From the NCBI GenBank assembly GCA_910587165.1, contig CAJUKP010000028.1, positions 1-26,089 on the forward strand: a DNA stretch of 26,089 nucleotides, given 5' to 3'. Source of the stretch: an uncultured Duncaniella sp. (lineage in GTDB: Bacteria; Bacteroidota; Bacteroidia; Bacteroidales; Muribaculaceae). The notes beneath the pieces are model-generated. The model was not told the DNA's origin. It saw nothing but the letters and a program-made list of their open reading frames with translations, and searched no databases. The position numbers and the translations under genes were made by a program. How positions within the stretch are numbered: the first letter of the stretch is position 1; each line of letters starts with the position of its first letter. Positions 17,189 to 24,135 of this stretch are shown piece by piece.

Positions 17189-18874
17189 TCATTCCATGAG
17201 CTTGCGGTAACGGCGGCGGGTGGGTTCCTTGCCATCGTTGTGGGCACGTTTGTAGTCCTCGTAGTCAGAATATGACCCTTCGAAGAACACCACATTGCCA
17301 TCACCCTCGAACGAGAGTATATGCGTACAGATACGGTCGAGGAACCAACGGTCATGGCTCACCACCACAGCACATCCGGCGAAATCGTCGAGGCCTTCCT
17401 CGAGCGCGCGGAGGGTGTTGACATCAATATCATTGGTAGGCTCGTCGAGAAGCAGCACATTACCCTCCTCCTTGAGCGCCATCGCCAGATGGAGACGGTT
17501 GCGCTCGCCACCTGAAAGCACGGCGATCTTCTTCTCCTGATCGGCTCCGGTGAAGTTGAAGCGCGAGAGATATGCCCTGGCGTTGACATCACGGCCACCC
17601 ATGCGGAAACTCTCCACTCCCTGCGAGATCACCTCATAGACACTCTTCTCTGGGAGAAGGTCGTGGTGGGTCTGGTCGACGTATGCCACCTTGACAGTCT
17701 CTCCCACCTCAAACGAACCGGCATCGGGCTTCTCCTGTCCCATTATGAGACGGAACAGAGTGGTCTTGCCGGCTCCGTTGGGACCGATCACACCCACTAT
17801 ACCGCCCTGGGGCAGCGAGAACGAGAGATCCTTGAACAGCTGTTTCTTGCCGAAAGCTTTCGAGAAACCGTTGACATCAATCACCTTGGCACCCAGACGC
17901 GGACCGTTGGGGATGAATATCTCGAGACGTTCCTCCTTCTCCTTCTGGTCCTCGTTGAGCAGACGGTCATAGCTTGAGAGACGGGCCTTGCCCTTGGCCT
18001 GACGGGCCTTGGGAGCCATGCGCACCCATTCGAGCTCACGCTCGAGAGTCTTGCGGCGCTTCGAGGCCTGCTTCTCCTCCTGGGCCATACGTTTGGTCTT
18101 CTGGTCGAGCCAGGAGGAATAGTTGCCTTTCCAGGGTATCCCCTCGCCACGGTCGAGCTCGAGAATCCATCCGGCAACATGATCCAGGAAGTAACGGTCG
18201 TGAGTGATGGCGATCACCGTGCCTGGATACTGCTGGAGATGCTGCTCGAGCCAGTCGATGCTCTCCGCGTCGAGGTGGTTGGTAGGCTCGTCGAGAAGCA
18301 GGATATCGGGCTGCTGGAGCAACAGACGGCAGAGGGCCACGCGGCGGCGCTCACCTCCCGAGAGAGTGGTGACAGGCTGGTCGTCCGGCGGACACTGCAA
18401 GGCATCCATGGCACGCTCGAGCTTCGAGTCGATGTTCCATGCGTCGGCGGCATCGAGCTTGTCCTGCAACTCGGCCTGACGGGCCAGAAGGGCATCCATC
18501 TTGTCGGGATCCTCGAGCACGTCGGGGTCGCCGAACGATTCGTTCACCTTGTCAAACTCGGCCAGGAGATCCATGATGGGCTGCACACCCTCGCGCACCA
18601 CCTCGATGACAGTCTTCGAGGGATCGAGCTGGGGATCCTGCTCAAGATAGCCCACCGAGTAGCCGGGAGAGAACACCACCTCACCCTGATAGTTCTTGTC
18701 AATGCCGGCGATGATCTTCAGAAGCGAAGATTTACCGGAACCGTTGAGACCGATGATGCCGATCTTGGCACCGTAGAAGAATGACAGGTAGATGTTCTTG
18801 AGCACCTGCTTCTGAGGGGGGTAGGTCTTAGACACCCCCACCATTGAGAATATTACTTTCTTGTCGTCAGCCAT
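17189..18874 (-). CDS. ettA: ABC-F ATPase, energy-dependent translational throttle EttA
   Basis: EttA binds the ribosomal E site and gates entry into elongation according to ATP/ADP levels. It has two ATPase domains and no membrane part. Domain 1 shows Walker A GLNGSGKSS at 42–50, LSGGE at 171–175 and LLLDEP at 192–197. The linker (about 245–310) is rich in Lys/Arg and carries WVRMAPKARQAKGKARLSSY, diagnostic of the EttA subgroup. Domain 2 has GPNGAGKT at 364–371, LSGGE at 453–457 and LLLDEP at 474–479. The length of 561 fits EttA (E. coli 555). The gene is last in ruvX–def–ettA with a 17-base gap, all on the minus strand and all linked to core information processing. Confidence 0.96.
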   Translation of the reverse strand: MADDKKVIFSMVGVSKTYPPQKQVLKNIYLSFFYGAKIGIIGLNGSGKSSLLKIIAGIDKNYQGEVVFSPGYSVGYLEQDPQLDPSKTVIEVVREGVQPIMDLLAEFDKVNESFGDPDVLEDPDKMDALLARQAELQDKLDAADAWNIDSKLERAMDALQCPPDDQPVTTLSGGERRRVALCRLLLQQPDILLLDEPTNHLDAESIDWLEQHLQQYPGTVIAITHDRYFLDHVAGWILELDRGEGIPWKGNYSSWLDQKTKRMAQEEKQASKRRKTLERELEWVRMAPKARQAKGKARLSSYDRLLNEDQKEKEERLEIFIPNGPRLGAKVIDVNGFSKAFGKKQLFKDLSFSLPQGGIVGVIGPNGAGKTTLFRLIMGQEKPDAGSFEVGETVKVAYVDQTHHDLLPEKSVYEVISQGVESFRMGGRDVNARAYLSRFNFTGADQEKKIAVLSGGERNRLHLAMALKEEGNVLLLDEPTNDIDVNTLRALEEGLDDFAGCAVVVSHDRWFLDRICTHILSFEGDGNVVFFEGSYSDYEDYKRAHNDGKEPTRRRYRKLME

Positions 18875-18891
18875 AGGATATGGTTGTTTTC

Positions 18892-19455
18892 TTATCGTTT
18901 CTTAGGAGCGTATTTGGCGGGATAGTCGCAGCGTGTGCGGCCTGTGAGGATTCCGTTGAGCTTCCCCTTGATGAGCTGCCGCCTGATCATCGAGATGTGG
19001 TCGATGTAGAGCTTTCCCTCCAGATGGTCACACTCGTGCTGCACTATACGGGCCAGGAAACCGGATATCTCCTCCTCGTGGGGCTCGAAATTCTCGTCGA
19101 CCCACTTGAGGCGGATGTGCTCCACACGCTTCACGTCCTCCGAAAGGCCGGGAAGACTCAGACAACCCTCGCCGCGGGTGACGGGCTCTCCGTCGAGCAC
19201 CTCTATGACGGGATTGATGAGGGTGAGCTTACGGCCTGCACATTCCGGGAAAGTATCGCCCACAGGATCGGCGTCAATCACCACTATGCGGTGGTTGAGC
19301 CCTATCTGGGGAGCTGCAAGGCCAACACCTTCGCTGGCATACATGGTGGCATACATATTTTCTATCAGCTCCTTGAGACCGGCATAGTCCGGACCGATCT
19401 CAGAGCTCGTCTTTCGGAGCACAGGGTGTCCGTAGAGATAGACGGGAAGTCTCAT
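18892..19455 (-). CDS. def: Peptide deformylase
   Basis: The enzyme removes the N-formyl group from nascent proteins at the ribosome exit. The 187-residue product has the three family motifs: GVGLAAPQ at 43–50, EGCLS at 96–100 and HECDH at 140–144. The metal is bound by C98, H140 and H144, and E141 is the catalytic acid/base. Length suits a type 1 deformylase. It sits between ruvX (15 bases upstream) and ettA (17 bases downstream) and is surely cotranscribed. No formyltransferase gene is in the window. The assignment is secure. Confidence 0.98.
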   Translation of the reverse strand: MRLPVYLYGHPVLRKTSSEIGPDYAGLKELIENMYATMYASEGVGLAAPQIGLNHRIVVIDADPVGDTFPECAGRKLTLINPVIEVLDGEPVTRGEGCLSLPGLSEDVKRVEHIRLKWVDENFEPHEEEISGFLARIVQHECDHLEGKLYIDHISMIRRQLIKGKLNGILTGRTRCDYPAKYAPKKR

Positions 19456-19470
19456 ATATATCTTATAGTT

Positions 19471-19896
19471 TTACTTTTTCGATTGCGGGGAGTCAAGATA
19501 GGAGTTGAGGATGATGACGGCCGCCATACGGTCGATAGCCTCCTTGTCCTGACGGCCTTTCTTCCTCACTCCGGCATCTATCATGGCGCGGTGGGCCAGA
19601 GTGGAGGTGAAGCGCTCATCCCACATCACTATGGGGAACCCTTCGGGCAGAGCCTTGCGCAGACGGCCCAGTGCGGGCGTGATGTAGCGCATGGACTCGG
19701 ATGGATCGCCGCTCATTGTCGTGGGAAGCCCCACCACAATCGCGTCCACCGGCTCGCGGCTGATATAATCCTTGATGAAATCCACCAGACCGGCGGAAGG
19801 GACTGTGGCCAAAGCCGTCGCCACTATACGCAGAGAATCGGTCACGGCTATGCCGCAACGCTTACGTCCGTAATCTATGGCAAGAAGGCGTCCCAT
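19471..19896 (-). CDS. ruvX: RuvX/YqgF family RNase H-like nuclease
   Basis: The family is annotated as putative Holliday junction resolvase and in E. coli YqgF takes part in pre-16S rRNA 5'-end maturation. The 141-residue protein has the RNase H fold signature IDYGRKRCGIAVTD with D8 as first catalytic residue, the VVGLPTTMSG loop, MWDERFTST with E94, and D122 in KEAIDRMAA. All expected acidic residues are present. It is first in the ruvX–def–ettA operon. Its transcription signal lies against the start codon: TAACTTTG ends ten bases before the ATG. The MGRLLAIDYG start is standard for the family, so the close spacing is unlikely to come from a mis-called start. Confidence 0.95.
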   Translation of the reverse strand: MGRLLAIDYGRKRCGIAVTDSLRIVATALATVPSAGLVDFIKDYISREPVDAIVVGLPTTMSGDPSESMRYITPALGRLRKALPEGFPIVMWDERFTSTLAHRAMIDAGVRKKGRQDKEAIDRMAAVIILNSYLDSPQSKK

Positions 19897-19906
19897 TTTT
19901 CAGTTG

Positions 19907-19914
19907 CAAAGTTA
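19907..19914 (-). promoter_or_regulatory. −7 element of the ruvX operon promoter
   Basis: On the minus strand TAACTTTG matches TAnnTTTG exactly and ends ten bases before the ruvX ATG. A clear TTTG at the expected −33 position is absent (the sequence there is CTCG/TCGC). The transcript would have a leader of only a few bases. Confidence 0.5.
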
Positions 19915-19952
19915 CTAAATTTTAGCCGATTTCGCGAGTGGCACATCAAAAA

Positions 19953-19984
19953 TTTGCACGTGACGGAAAAAGTCACTAACTTTG
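19953..19984 (+). promoter_or_regulatory. Promoter of tRNA-Pro
   Basis: TTTG (19953–19956), a 20-base spacer and TAACTTTG (19977–19984) match the Bacteroidota consensus exactly. The tRNA begins 28 bases downstream. The site lies back-to-back with the ruvX promoter. Confidence 0.85.
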
Positions 19985-20011
19985 CGCCGTGCTTTCAGCC
20001 AAAGCATCATT

Positions 20012-20085
20012 CGGGGCGTAGCGCAGTCCGGTAGCGCACCTGGTTTGGGACCAGGGGGTCGCAGGTTCGAATCCTGTCACCCCGA
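20012..20085 (+). tRNA. tRNA-Pro (anticodon TGG)
   Basis: The cloverleaf folds with D-arm GCGC/GCGC, anticodon stem CCTGG/CCAGG and loop TTTGGGA, giving anticodon TGG at 20046–20048, and T-arm GCAGG/CCTGT with TTCGAAT. The acceptor stem is CGGGGCG against CACCCCG, which leaves one C·A mismatch at pair 6–67. The 3' CCA is not encoded (the sequence reads ACAAG). It is transcribed alone from a consensus promoter, and its 3' side is followed within 30 bases by the first long hairpin repeat, which may act as its terminator. Confidence 0.95.
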
Positions 20086-20111
20086 CAAGAATCACTCTGA
20101 CAGAATAGTTG

Positions 20112-20258
20112 CCTGTCAAGGCAAGGATACAAATGGACAAAAGGTCCAAAAGAAACAGATTTTTATTTTTCAGATATTGTCTGCTTGATCAGACCGATGA
20201 AAAATAAAAATCTGTTTCTTTTGGACCTTTTGTCCATTTGTATCCTTGCCCTGACAGG
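20112..20258. repeat. Long hairpin repeat, copy 1 (perfect 53-base arms)
   Basis: Bases 20120–20172 are exactly complementary to 20198–20250, a 53-pair stem. One mismatch outward, seven more pairs (CCTGTCA at 20112–20118, TGACAGG at 20252–20258) extend it. The 25-base loop contains a small GTCTG/CAGAC hairpin (20179–20183, 20190–20194). The arm begins GCAAGGATACAAATGGACAA. The same arm sequence recurs at 22769 and 23952. It occupies the gap between tRNA-Pro and the convergent ribE gene. No coding potential or transposase is seen. Confidence 0.9.
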
Positions 20259-20281
20259 TAATCTTTTTCCTGACAGGTAAT
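20250..20281 (+). repeat. Tandem repeat of the hairpin's outer end
   Basis: CCTGACAGGTAAT occurs at 20250–20262 and again at 20269–20281, separated by CTTTTT, a 19-base period. The first copy is the outer end of hairpin copy 1. A related CCTGACCGGT closes copy 3. It looks like a duplicated or remnant end of the element. Confidence 0.7.
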
Positions 20282-20283
20282 TT

Positions 20284-20886
20284 TCAGAATTCAGACAGGC
20301 GGGCGAGATATTTGCCGATGATATCAAACTCGATATTCACCCTTGAACCGACGCGTATACCCTTGAAATTGGTATGCTCGAAAGTATAGGGAATGATGGC
20401 CACACGGAATGAAGAACGCTCCGAATCACACACCGTCAGACTCACGCCATTGACTGTGACCGATCCTTTCTCGACCGTCACATACCCCTGCCGGGCCATA
20501 GCCGGATCCACTTCATAGGCAAACTTGTAGTAACGGCTGCCCTCGACCTCCTCAATCGCCTCACACACGGCGGTGGTGTCGACATGACCCTGGACGATAT
20601 GCCCGTCCAGACGTCCGTTCATGAGCATTGAGCGCTCGAGGTTCACCTCGTCCCCCTCCCTCAGATCTCCGAGATTGCTCCGGTCAAGGGTCTCCTGTAT
20701 GGCGGTCACTGTATATGATCCGTCATCGTGCAAGGCCACCACGGTGAGACACACTCCATTGTGGGCCACGCTCTGGTCGATGCGGAGTTCGGTTGCAAAC
20801 GAGCATTTCACTCTCAGATCCACATTGCCGTCGCGGCGTGTGACGCCGGTCACGACAGCGGCCTCTTCAACTATTCCTGAAAACAT
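20284..20886 (-). CDS. ribE: Riboflavin synthase, alpha chain
   Basis: This enzyme converts two molecules of 6,7-dimethyl-8-ribityllumazine to riboflavin and a pyrimidinedione, the last step of vitamin B2 synthesis. The 200-residue protein has two homologous lumazine-binding halves. The first opens with MFSGIVEE, the conserved N-terminus required for activity, and has NGVCLTV; the second has NGVSLTV. The length is normal. I take the ATG at 20886 because it gives MFSGIVEE; the open frame continues upstream without family similarity. A TAAATTTG element on the minus strand lies about 30 bases upstream, but its −33 partner is weak. It is divergent from the cobalamin adenosyltransferase. The symbol ribC is also used for this protein. 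Confidence 0.96.
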   Translation of the reverse strand: MFSGIVEEAAVVTGVTRRDGNVDLRVKCSFATELRIDQSVAHNGVCLTVVALHDDGSYTVTAIQETLDRSNLGDLREGDEVNLERSMLMNGRLDGHIVQGHVDTTAVCEAIEEVEGSRYYKFAYEVDPAMARQGYVTVEKGSVTVNGVSLTVCDSERSSFRVAIIPYTFEHTNFKGIRVGSRVNIEFDIIGKYLARLSEF

Positions 20887-20947
20887 ATTTTTAATATGAT
20901 GTGTTTGTATGGTTGCAAATTTAATTATTTTTCCCGACATTTGCCTC

Positions 20948-21526
20948 ATGAAGAAAAGCTTTTTATACACCCGCACCGGCGACGAAGGCATGACCTCGCT
21001 CGTGGGTGGATCGCGTGTCCCGAAACATTCGATGCGCGTATGCGCATACGGTGAAGTGGACGAACTCAACGCCCATGTGGGACTCGTCCAGGCCCTGTGT
21101 GCGGCTATCGACGGAGCGGCCGACGATGCCGCCCTGCTGCATCAGGCATCAGCGCGCCTGTTTGACATCGGCGCCCATCTCGCCACTCCCGCCGCCAAAG
21201 GAGCGGACGGTCCGGATGCGCCCGCGGTGGTGACTGCCTCCGACATCGAGGCACTGGAACAACGCATAGACGCGCTCGATTCCACTGTGGCCCCACAGCG
21301 CTCGTTCATCCTCCCCGGTGGCACCGTAGAGGCATCACACACCCATGTGGCACGGGCAGTGTGCCGGAGGGCCGAGAGAGCCATACTCGCATTCACCGAG
21401 ACCACCGGCGAGAGAGTGGACCCATCGGTGTTACGTTACATCAACCGTCTGAGCGACTATCTGTTCATACTCGCCCGTTATCTCAACCATCTCGCCGGGG
21501 TGGCCGATATCCCGTGGAGCAAATGA
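20948..21526 (+). CDS. Cob(I)yrinic acid a,c-diamide adenosyltransferase, PduO type
   Basis: The enzyme transfers the adenosyl group of ATP to the cobalt of reduced corrinoids to give coenzyme B12. The 192-residue protein has the PduO/MMAB signature: N-terminal YTRTGDEGMTSL (7–18) binding ATP, YGEVDELNAHVGL, RSFILPGG, then RAVCRRAERAI and the closing INRLSDYLFILARYLN. The trimer-forming helices are intact. The ATG at 20948 was chosen because the family starts just before the TRTGDxG motif; an upstream GTG adds only 13 unrelated residues. No other cobalamin genes are nearby, so this probably serves salvaged corrinoid. A weak promoter-like TTTG (20904) and TATTTTTC (20926) lies upstream. Confidence 0.93.
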   Translation: MKKSFLYTRTGDEGMTSLVGGSRVPKHSMRVCAYGEVDELNAHVGLVQALCAAIDGAADDAALLHQASARLFDIGAHLATPAAKGADGPDAPAVVTASDIEALEQRIDALDSTVAPQRSFILPGGTVEASHTHVARAVCRRAERAILAFTETTGERVDPSVLRYINRLSDYLFILARYLNHLAGVADIPWSK

Positions 21527-21573
21527 CGCTCCATTTGCCCCGTAGTTAAAATTTCACAAAAAGCTCCCGACCT

Positions 21574-21605
21574 ATTGCATTTCCGGAATAAATGAATTAA
21601 CTTTG
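21574..21605 (+). promoter_or_regulatory. Promoter of the Fur-family gene, flanked by an inverted repeat
   Basis: ATTG (21574–21577), a 20-base spacer and TAACTTTG (21598–21605) match the phylum consensus with one mismatch. CTATTGCA (21572–21579) over the −33 box is complementary to TGCAATAG (21604–21611) over the end of the −7 box. An A/T-rich stretch, AAAATTGTAATTATT, lies between the promoter and the start codon and could hold an operator. Confidence 0.7.
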
Positions 21606-21636
21606 CAATAGATTTAAAATTGTAATTATTCCAACT

Positions 21637-22083
21637 TTGAAAACAGTCGAATACACCTCACCTGAAATTGCGGAGAAGCTTTCCGGAAGCGGCATCAAAC
21701 CGTCGGCACAGCGCATCCTCATACTCAGGCATCTCATGAGCCACAGGGTGCACCCGACTGTCGACGAGATCTACACCTCGCTCCAACCGGAGCACCCTAC
21801 CCTCTCACGCACCACCGTCTACAACACCCTTAAACTCCTCTCCGGAGCGGGTATCATCAAGGCCATAGCGGTGGAGAACGGCGAGAGCACCCGCTGGGAC
21901 TACTCAGAGCATCCCCATGCCCACTTCCTGTGCATGAGCTGCGGCTCGGTGACCGATATCCCGGCGGTGAGCACCGATCTACCGTCACTGCCCGAAGGCT
22001 ATTCGATAATCGACATCGGGGTGACCTTCAAAGGAAGATGTCCGGAATGTTCGCGGCTCCTCCAATCCGAATCAAACAACTGA
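21637..22083 (+). CDS. Fur-family metalloregulator, likely PerR
   Basis: The protein is a dimeric metal-dependent repressor with a winged helix (residues about 10–85, including GIKPSAQRILILRHLMSHRVHP and PTLSRTTVYNTLKLL) and a C-terminal metal/dimer domain. Two CxxC pairs, CMSCG and CPEC, form the structural zinc site. The 148-residue length suits Fur, PerR or Zur. The adjacent rubrerythrin, 39 bases downstream on the same strand, makes a peroxide-sensing PerR role most likely; this is an inference from context. The start appears to be TTG at 21637, giving MKTVEYTSPEIAEKL; the first in-frame ATG is within the DNA-binding domain. The promoter upstream leaves a leader of about 25 bases. Confidence 0.88.
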   Translation: MKTVEYTSPEIAEKLSGSGIKPSAQRILILRHLMSHRVHPTVDEIYTSLQPEHPTLSRTTVYNTLKLLSGAGIIKAIAVENGESTRWDYSEHPHAHFLCMSCGSVTDIPAVSTDLPSLPEGYSIIDIGVTFKGRCPECSRLLQSESNN

Positions 22084-22122
22084 AAGTATAATCAATCCAT
22101 CAATTCAAACAACACAATCACT

Positions 22123-22680
22123 ATGAACAAGAAATTTATCTGCACCGTATGCGGTTACGTACACGAAGGCAACGAAGCTCCCGAAATATGCCCCCTCTGC
22201 AAAGCTCCCCGCTCTGCATTCAAGGAACTCAGCGATGATCCCGAGAAGGCTCTTGAGTTCGTCACCGAGCACGTGATCGGCATCGCCAAGGATACCGACG
22301 ACCAGATGAAGGCTGACCTTCGCGCCCATTTCGAGGGCGAATGCGCCGAGGTGGGTATGTATCTGGCCATGTCACGCCAGGCTGACCGCGAGGGCTATCC
22401 CGAAATCGCCGAGGCTTTCAAGCGCTACGCCATCGAGGAGGCTGAGCACGCTTCACGTTTCGCCGAACTTCTCGGCGAGTGCGTATGGTCAACCGAGGAG
22501 AACCTCAAGCGCCGCATGGCTGCCGAGGCCGGTGCCAACGAGGACAAGATGCGCATCGCACGTCGCGCCAAAGAGCTCAACCTCGACGCTATCCATGACA
22601 CCGTTCATGAAATGGCTAAGGACGAGGCCCGTCACGGCCAGGGCTTCCAGGGTCTCTACAACCGCTTCTTCAAGAAATAA
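22123..22680 (+). CDS. rbr: Rubrerythrin with N-terminal rubredoxin domain (reverse type)
   Basis: Rubrerythrins reduce hydrogen peroxide in anaerobes using a di-iron site. Here the rubredoxin-like iron centre comes first (C7, C10, C23 and C26), followed by a ferritin-like four-helix domain. Di-iron ligand motifs include EGECAEVG near 71–78, EEAEH at 105–109 and DEARH at 167–171. This order is the reverse of classical rubrerythrin, so the protein belongs to the reverse-rubrerythrin group. The 185-residue length is normal. It lies directly after the Fur/PerR-type gene with no terminator or obvious promoter between, so the two may be cotranscribed and control one another. A strong terminator follows. 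Confidence 0.93.
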   Translation: MNKKFICTVCGYVHEGNEAPEICPLCKAPRSAFKELSDDPEKALEFVTEHVIGIAKDTDDQMKADLRAHFEGECAEVGMYLAMSRQADREGYPEIAEAFKRYAIEEAEHASRFAELLGECVWSTEENLKRRMAAEAGANEDKMRIARRAKELNLDAIHDTVHEMAKDEARHGQGFQGLYNRFFKK

Positions 22681-22711
22681 GAAGACATCATCCCTCCGGG
22701 ATATATAGAAT

Positions 22712-22765
22712 AAAGTTGCAAGGCAACAGGTCACCGACCACGTCGCCTTGCAACTTTTCTTTTTT
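22712..22765 (+). terminator. Terminator of the rubrerythrin gene
   Basis: AAAGTTGCAAGGC (22712–22724) pairs with GCCTTGCAACTTT (22745–22757) in a 13-pair stem, followed by TTTTCTTTTTT. The second hairpin repeat begins four bases later, so two hairpins stand in series. Confidence 0.9.
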
Positions 22766-22768
22766 ATA

Positions 22769-22876
22769 AAAAGGATACAAATGGACAAAAGGGCAAAAGA
22801 AACAAAAGGTTTTTTATTAGTGTTGAATCTGAATCCCCCAAAAACATTTGTTCCTTTTGTCCATTTGTATCCTTTT
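22769..22876. repeat. Long hairpin repeat, copy 2
   Basis: The ends are a perfect 24-base inverted repeat (22769–22792 and 22853–22876; end sequence AAAAGGATACAAATGGACAA). Inward, the left arm continues GGGCAAAAGAAACAAAAGG, while the right arm lacks part of this, so the stem is degraded. The interior contains TCTGAATCC (22828–22836), the complement of GGATTCAGA in copy 3; copy 2 is therefore in the opposite orientation to copy 3. It lies between the convergent rubrerythrin and aldo/keto reductase genes. Confidence 0.88.
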
Positions 22877-22897
22877 CATATCCAAGTAACTTAAAGT

Positions 22898-23893
22898 TCA
22901 TATACTGTCGATCAGCTCCAGCTCGGCGGCAGTGAACGGCATTGATCCGACCGCCATGAGAGTATCGTCAAGCTGCCCGGAGCTACTGCACCCCACTATC
23001 ACAGATGAGACATCGCGCCGCGCGAGTACCCACGCGACAGCCATCCGGGCCAGGCTCTCGCCACGGGCTGCGGCCACCTCGTTCAACCTTACAATGCGGC
23101 GCATCAGTTCAGGGGTGAGGGCCGACTCGTCGAGATGGCTTCCGGCACGTATGCGTGAATCTGCCGGGATGCCGTCGAGATAACGCGACGTGAGCAAGCC
23201 CTGCGCAAGCGGCGAGAAAACCGTGAGCCCCACGCCCTCCTCTTCGAGGAATGAAGTCATGCCACTCTTCTCGGGAGCGCGGTCGAGCAGATTCAGGCGG
23301 TCCTGGAAGGCAAGGCATGGTGTGTCATGGGAGCGTAGATATTCCACAGCGGTACGCATGGCCTCGAGAGGCCACCGCGAGATACCGACATACAAAGCCT
23401 TGCCCCTCCTCACTATATCCACGAGGGCCTGCAGAGTTTCCTCGAGCGGAGTCGAAGGGTCGTAGCGGTGGCTGTAGAAGAGATCCACATAATCGAGATT
23501 CATGCGGCGGAGACTCTGGTCGAGAGATGCCGTGAGATACTTCCTCGAACCCCAGTTGCCGTATGGTCCCGGCCACATATCATATCCGGCCTTGGTGGCA
23601 ATGAACAGTTCGTCGCGGTAAGGGTGCAACGCCGACTTCATCACACGTCCGAACGTCTCCTCGGCCGAGCCGTAGGGCACTCCGTAATTGTTGGCGAGAT
23701 CAAACGACACTATCCCGCGGTCGAAGGCGTGGAGTATCATATCCCGGCTGCGCGAATAGGGACGGTCGGCCCCGAAATTCTGCCACAGGCCAAGGGACAC
23801 GGACGGGAGGAGCACACCGCTTCGGCCACAGCGGCGGTAGGTCATGCCGCCTTCATAGCGGCCGGCGGATGGTGTGTAAGGCTGTTCAGTCAT
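22898..23893 (-). CDS. Aldo/keto reductase, YghZ/Gpr-like
   Basis: The NADPH-dependent oxidoreductase is closest in motif pattern to E. coli YghZ (L-glyceraldehyde-3-phosphate reductase), which helps detoxify reactive aldehydes. The catalytic tetrad is visible: D65 in FDLANNYG, Y70, K101 in ATKAGYDMWPGPYG and H142 in FYSHRYD. WGSRKYLTASLDQSLRRM and the PLEETLQAL block are characteristic of this subgroup. NADP-binding residues are expected in VIVGCSSSGQLDD near the C-terminus. The length of 331 is normal. It is flanked on both sides by hairpin repeats (copies 2 and 3) and is transcribed alone. The true substrate is not known from sequence. Confidence 0.92.
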   Translation of the reverse strand: MTEQPYTPSAGRYEGGMTYRRCGRSGVLLPSVSLGLWQNFGADRPYSRSRDMILHAFDRGIVSFDLANNYGVPYGSAEETFGRVMKSALHPYRDELFIATKAGYDMWPGPYGNWGSRKYLTASLDQSLRRMNLDYVDLFYSHRYDPSTPLEETLQALVDIVRRGKALYVGISRWPLEAMRTAVEYLRSHDTPCLAFQDRLNLLDRAPEKSGMTSFLEEEGVGLTVFSPLAQGLLTSRYLDGIPADSRIRAGSHLDESALTPELMRRIVRLNEVAAARGESLARMAVAWVLARRDVSSVIVGCSSSGQLDDTLMAVGSMPFTAAELELIDSI

Positions 23894-23925
23894 AATGTTC
23901 AGGAGATGGTTTTATGATTACACCG

Positions 23926-23933
23926 CAAAAATA
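23926..23933 (-). promoter_or_regulatory. −7 element upstream of the aldo/keto reductase
   Basis: On the minus strand TATTTTTG matches TAnnTTTG exactly, 32 bases before the ATG. The −33 position would fall at about 23953–23957, inside the end of hairpin repeat copy 3, where only TTTT is found instead of TTTG. Confidence 0.5.
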
Positions 23934-23944
23934 ATCAAAAAACG

Positions 23945-24077
23945 GGTCAGGAAAAGGATACAAATGAACAAAAGGCCAAAAGGGACAAAAGATTTTTTTG
24001 GATTCAGACTCATCTGAGTGATTAAAAAATCTGTTTCTTCTGCCCCCTTTGTCTTTCTGTATCCCCTTTTCCTGACC
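23945..24077. repeat. Long hairpin repeat, copy 3 (degenerate)
   Basis: Outer ends GGTCAGG (23945–23951) and CCTGACC (24071–24077) are complementary and followed inward by AAAAGGATACAAATGAACAA on the left and its imperfect complement on the right. Left and right arms can be aligned along about 50 bases with several mismatches and short gaps. The middle reads GGATTCAGACTC (from 24000) plus an ACTCA/TGAGT mini-hairpin. It separates the aldo/keto reductase promoter from the structured RNA region. Confidence 0.85.
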
Positions 24078-24095
24078 GGTCTCACGCAAGGACAC

Positions 24096-24135
24096 AAAAA
24101 AAGCCCGGCGGGACGCTGGTTCCACTTGCCGGGCT
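24096..24135 (-). terminator. Rho-independent terminator of the structured RNA
   Basis: On the minus strand AGCCCGGC (24128–24135) pairs with GCCGGGCT (24102–24109) and is followed by a run of seven T (24096–24102). This is a textbook intrinsic terminator and fixes the strand of the preceding transcript. Confidence 0.85.

Noticed and set aside
18880..20034. Plus-strand open frame of 384 codons opposite def and ruvX
   Set aside because: It covers two well-identified minus-strand genes and runs into tRNA-Pro; no family features are visible in its translation.
20112..20258. Classical insertion sequence
   Set aside because: The inverted repeats enclose only a 25-base loop with no room for a transposase, and I could not see a clear target duplication.
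20112..24077. CRISPR array
   Set aside because: The repeated units are palindromic, unevenly spaced by 1–2.5 kb with genes between, and only three in number; there are no cas genes.
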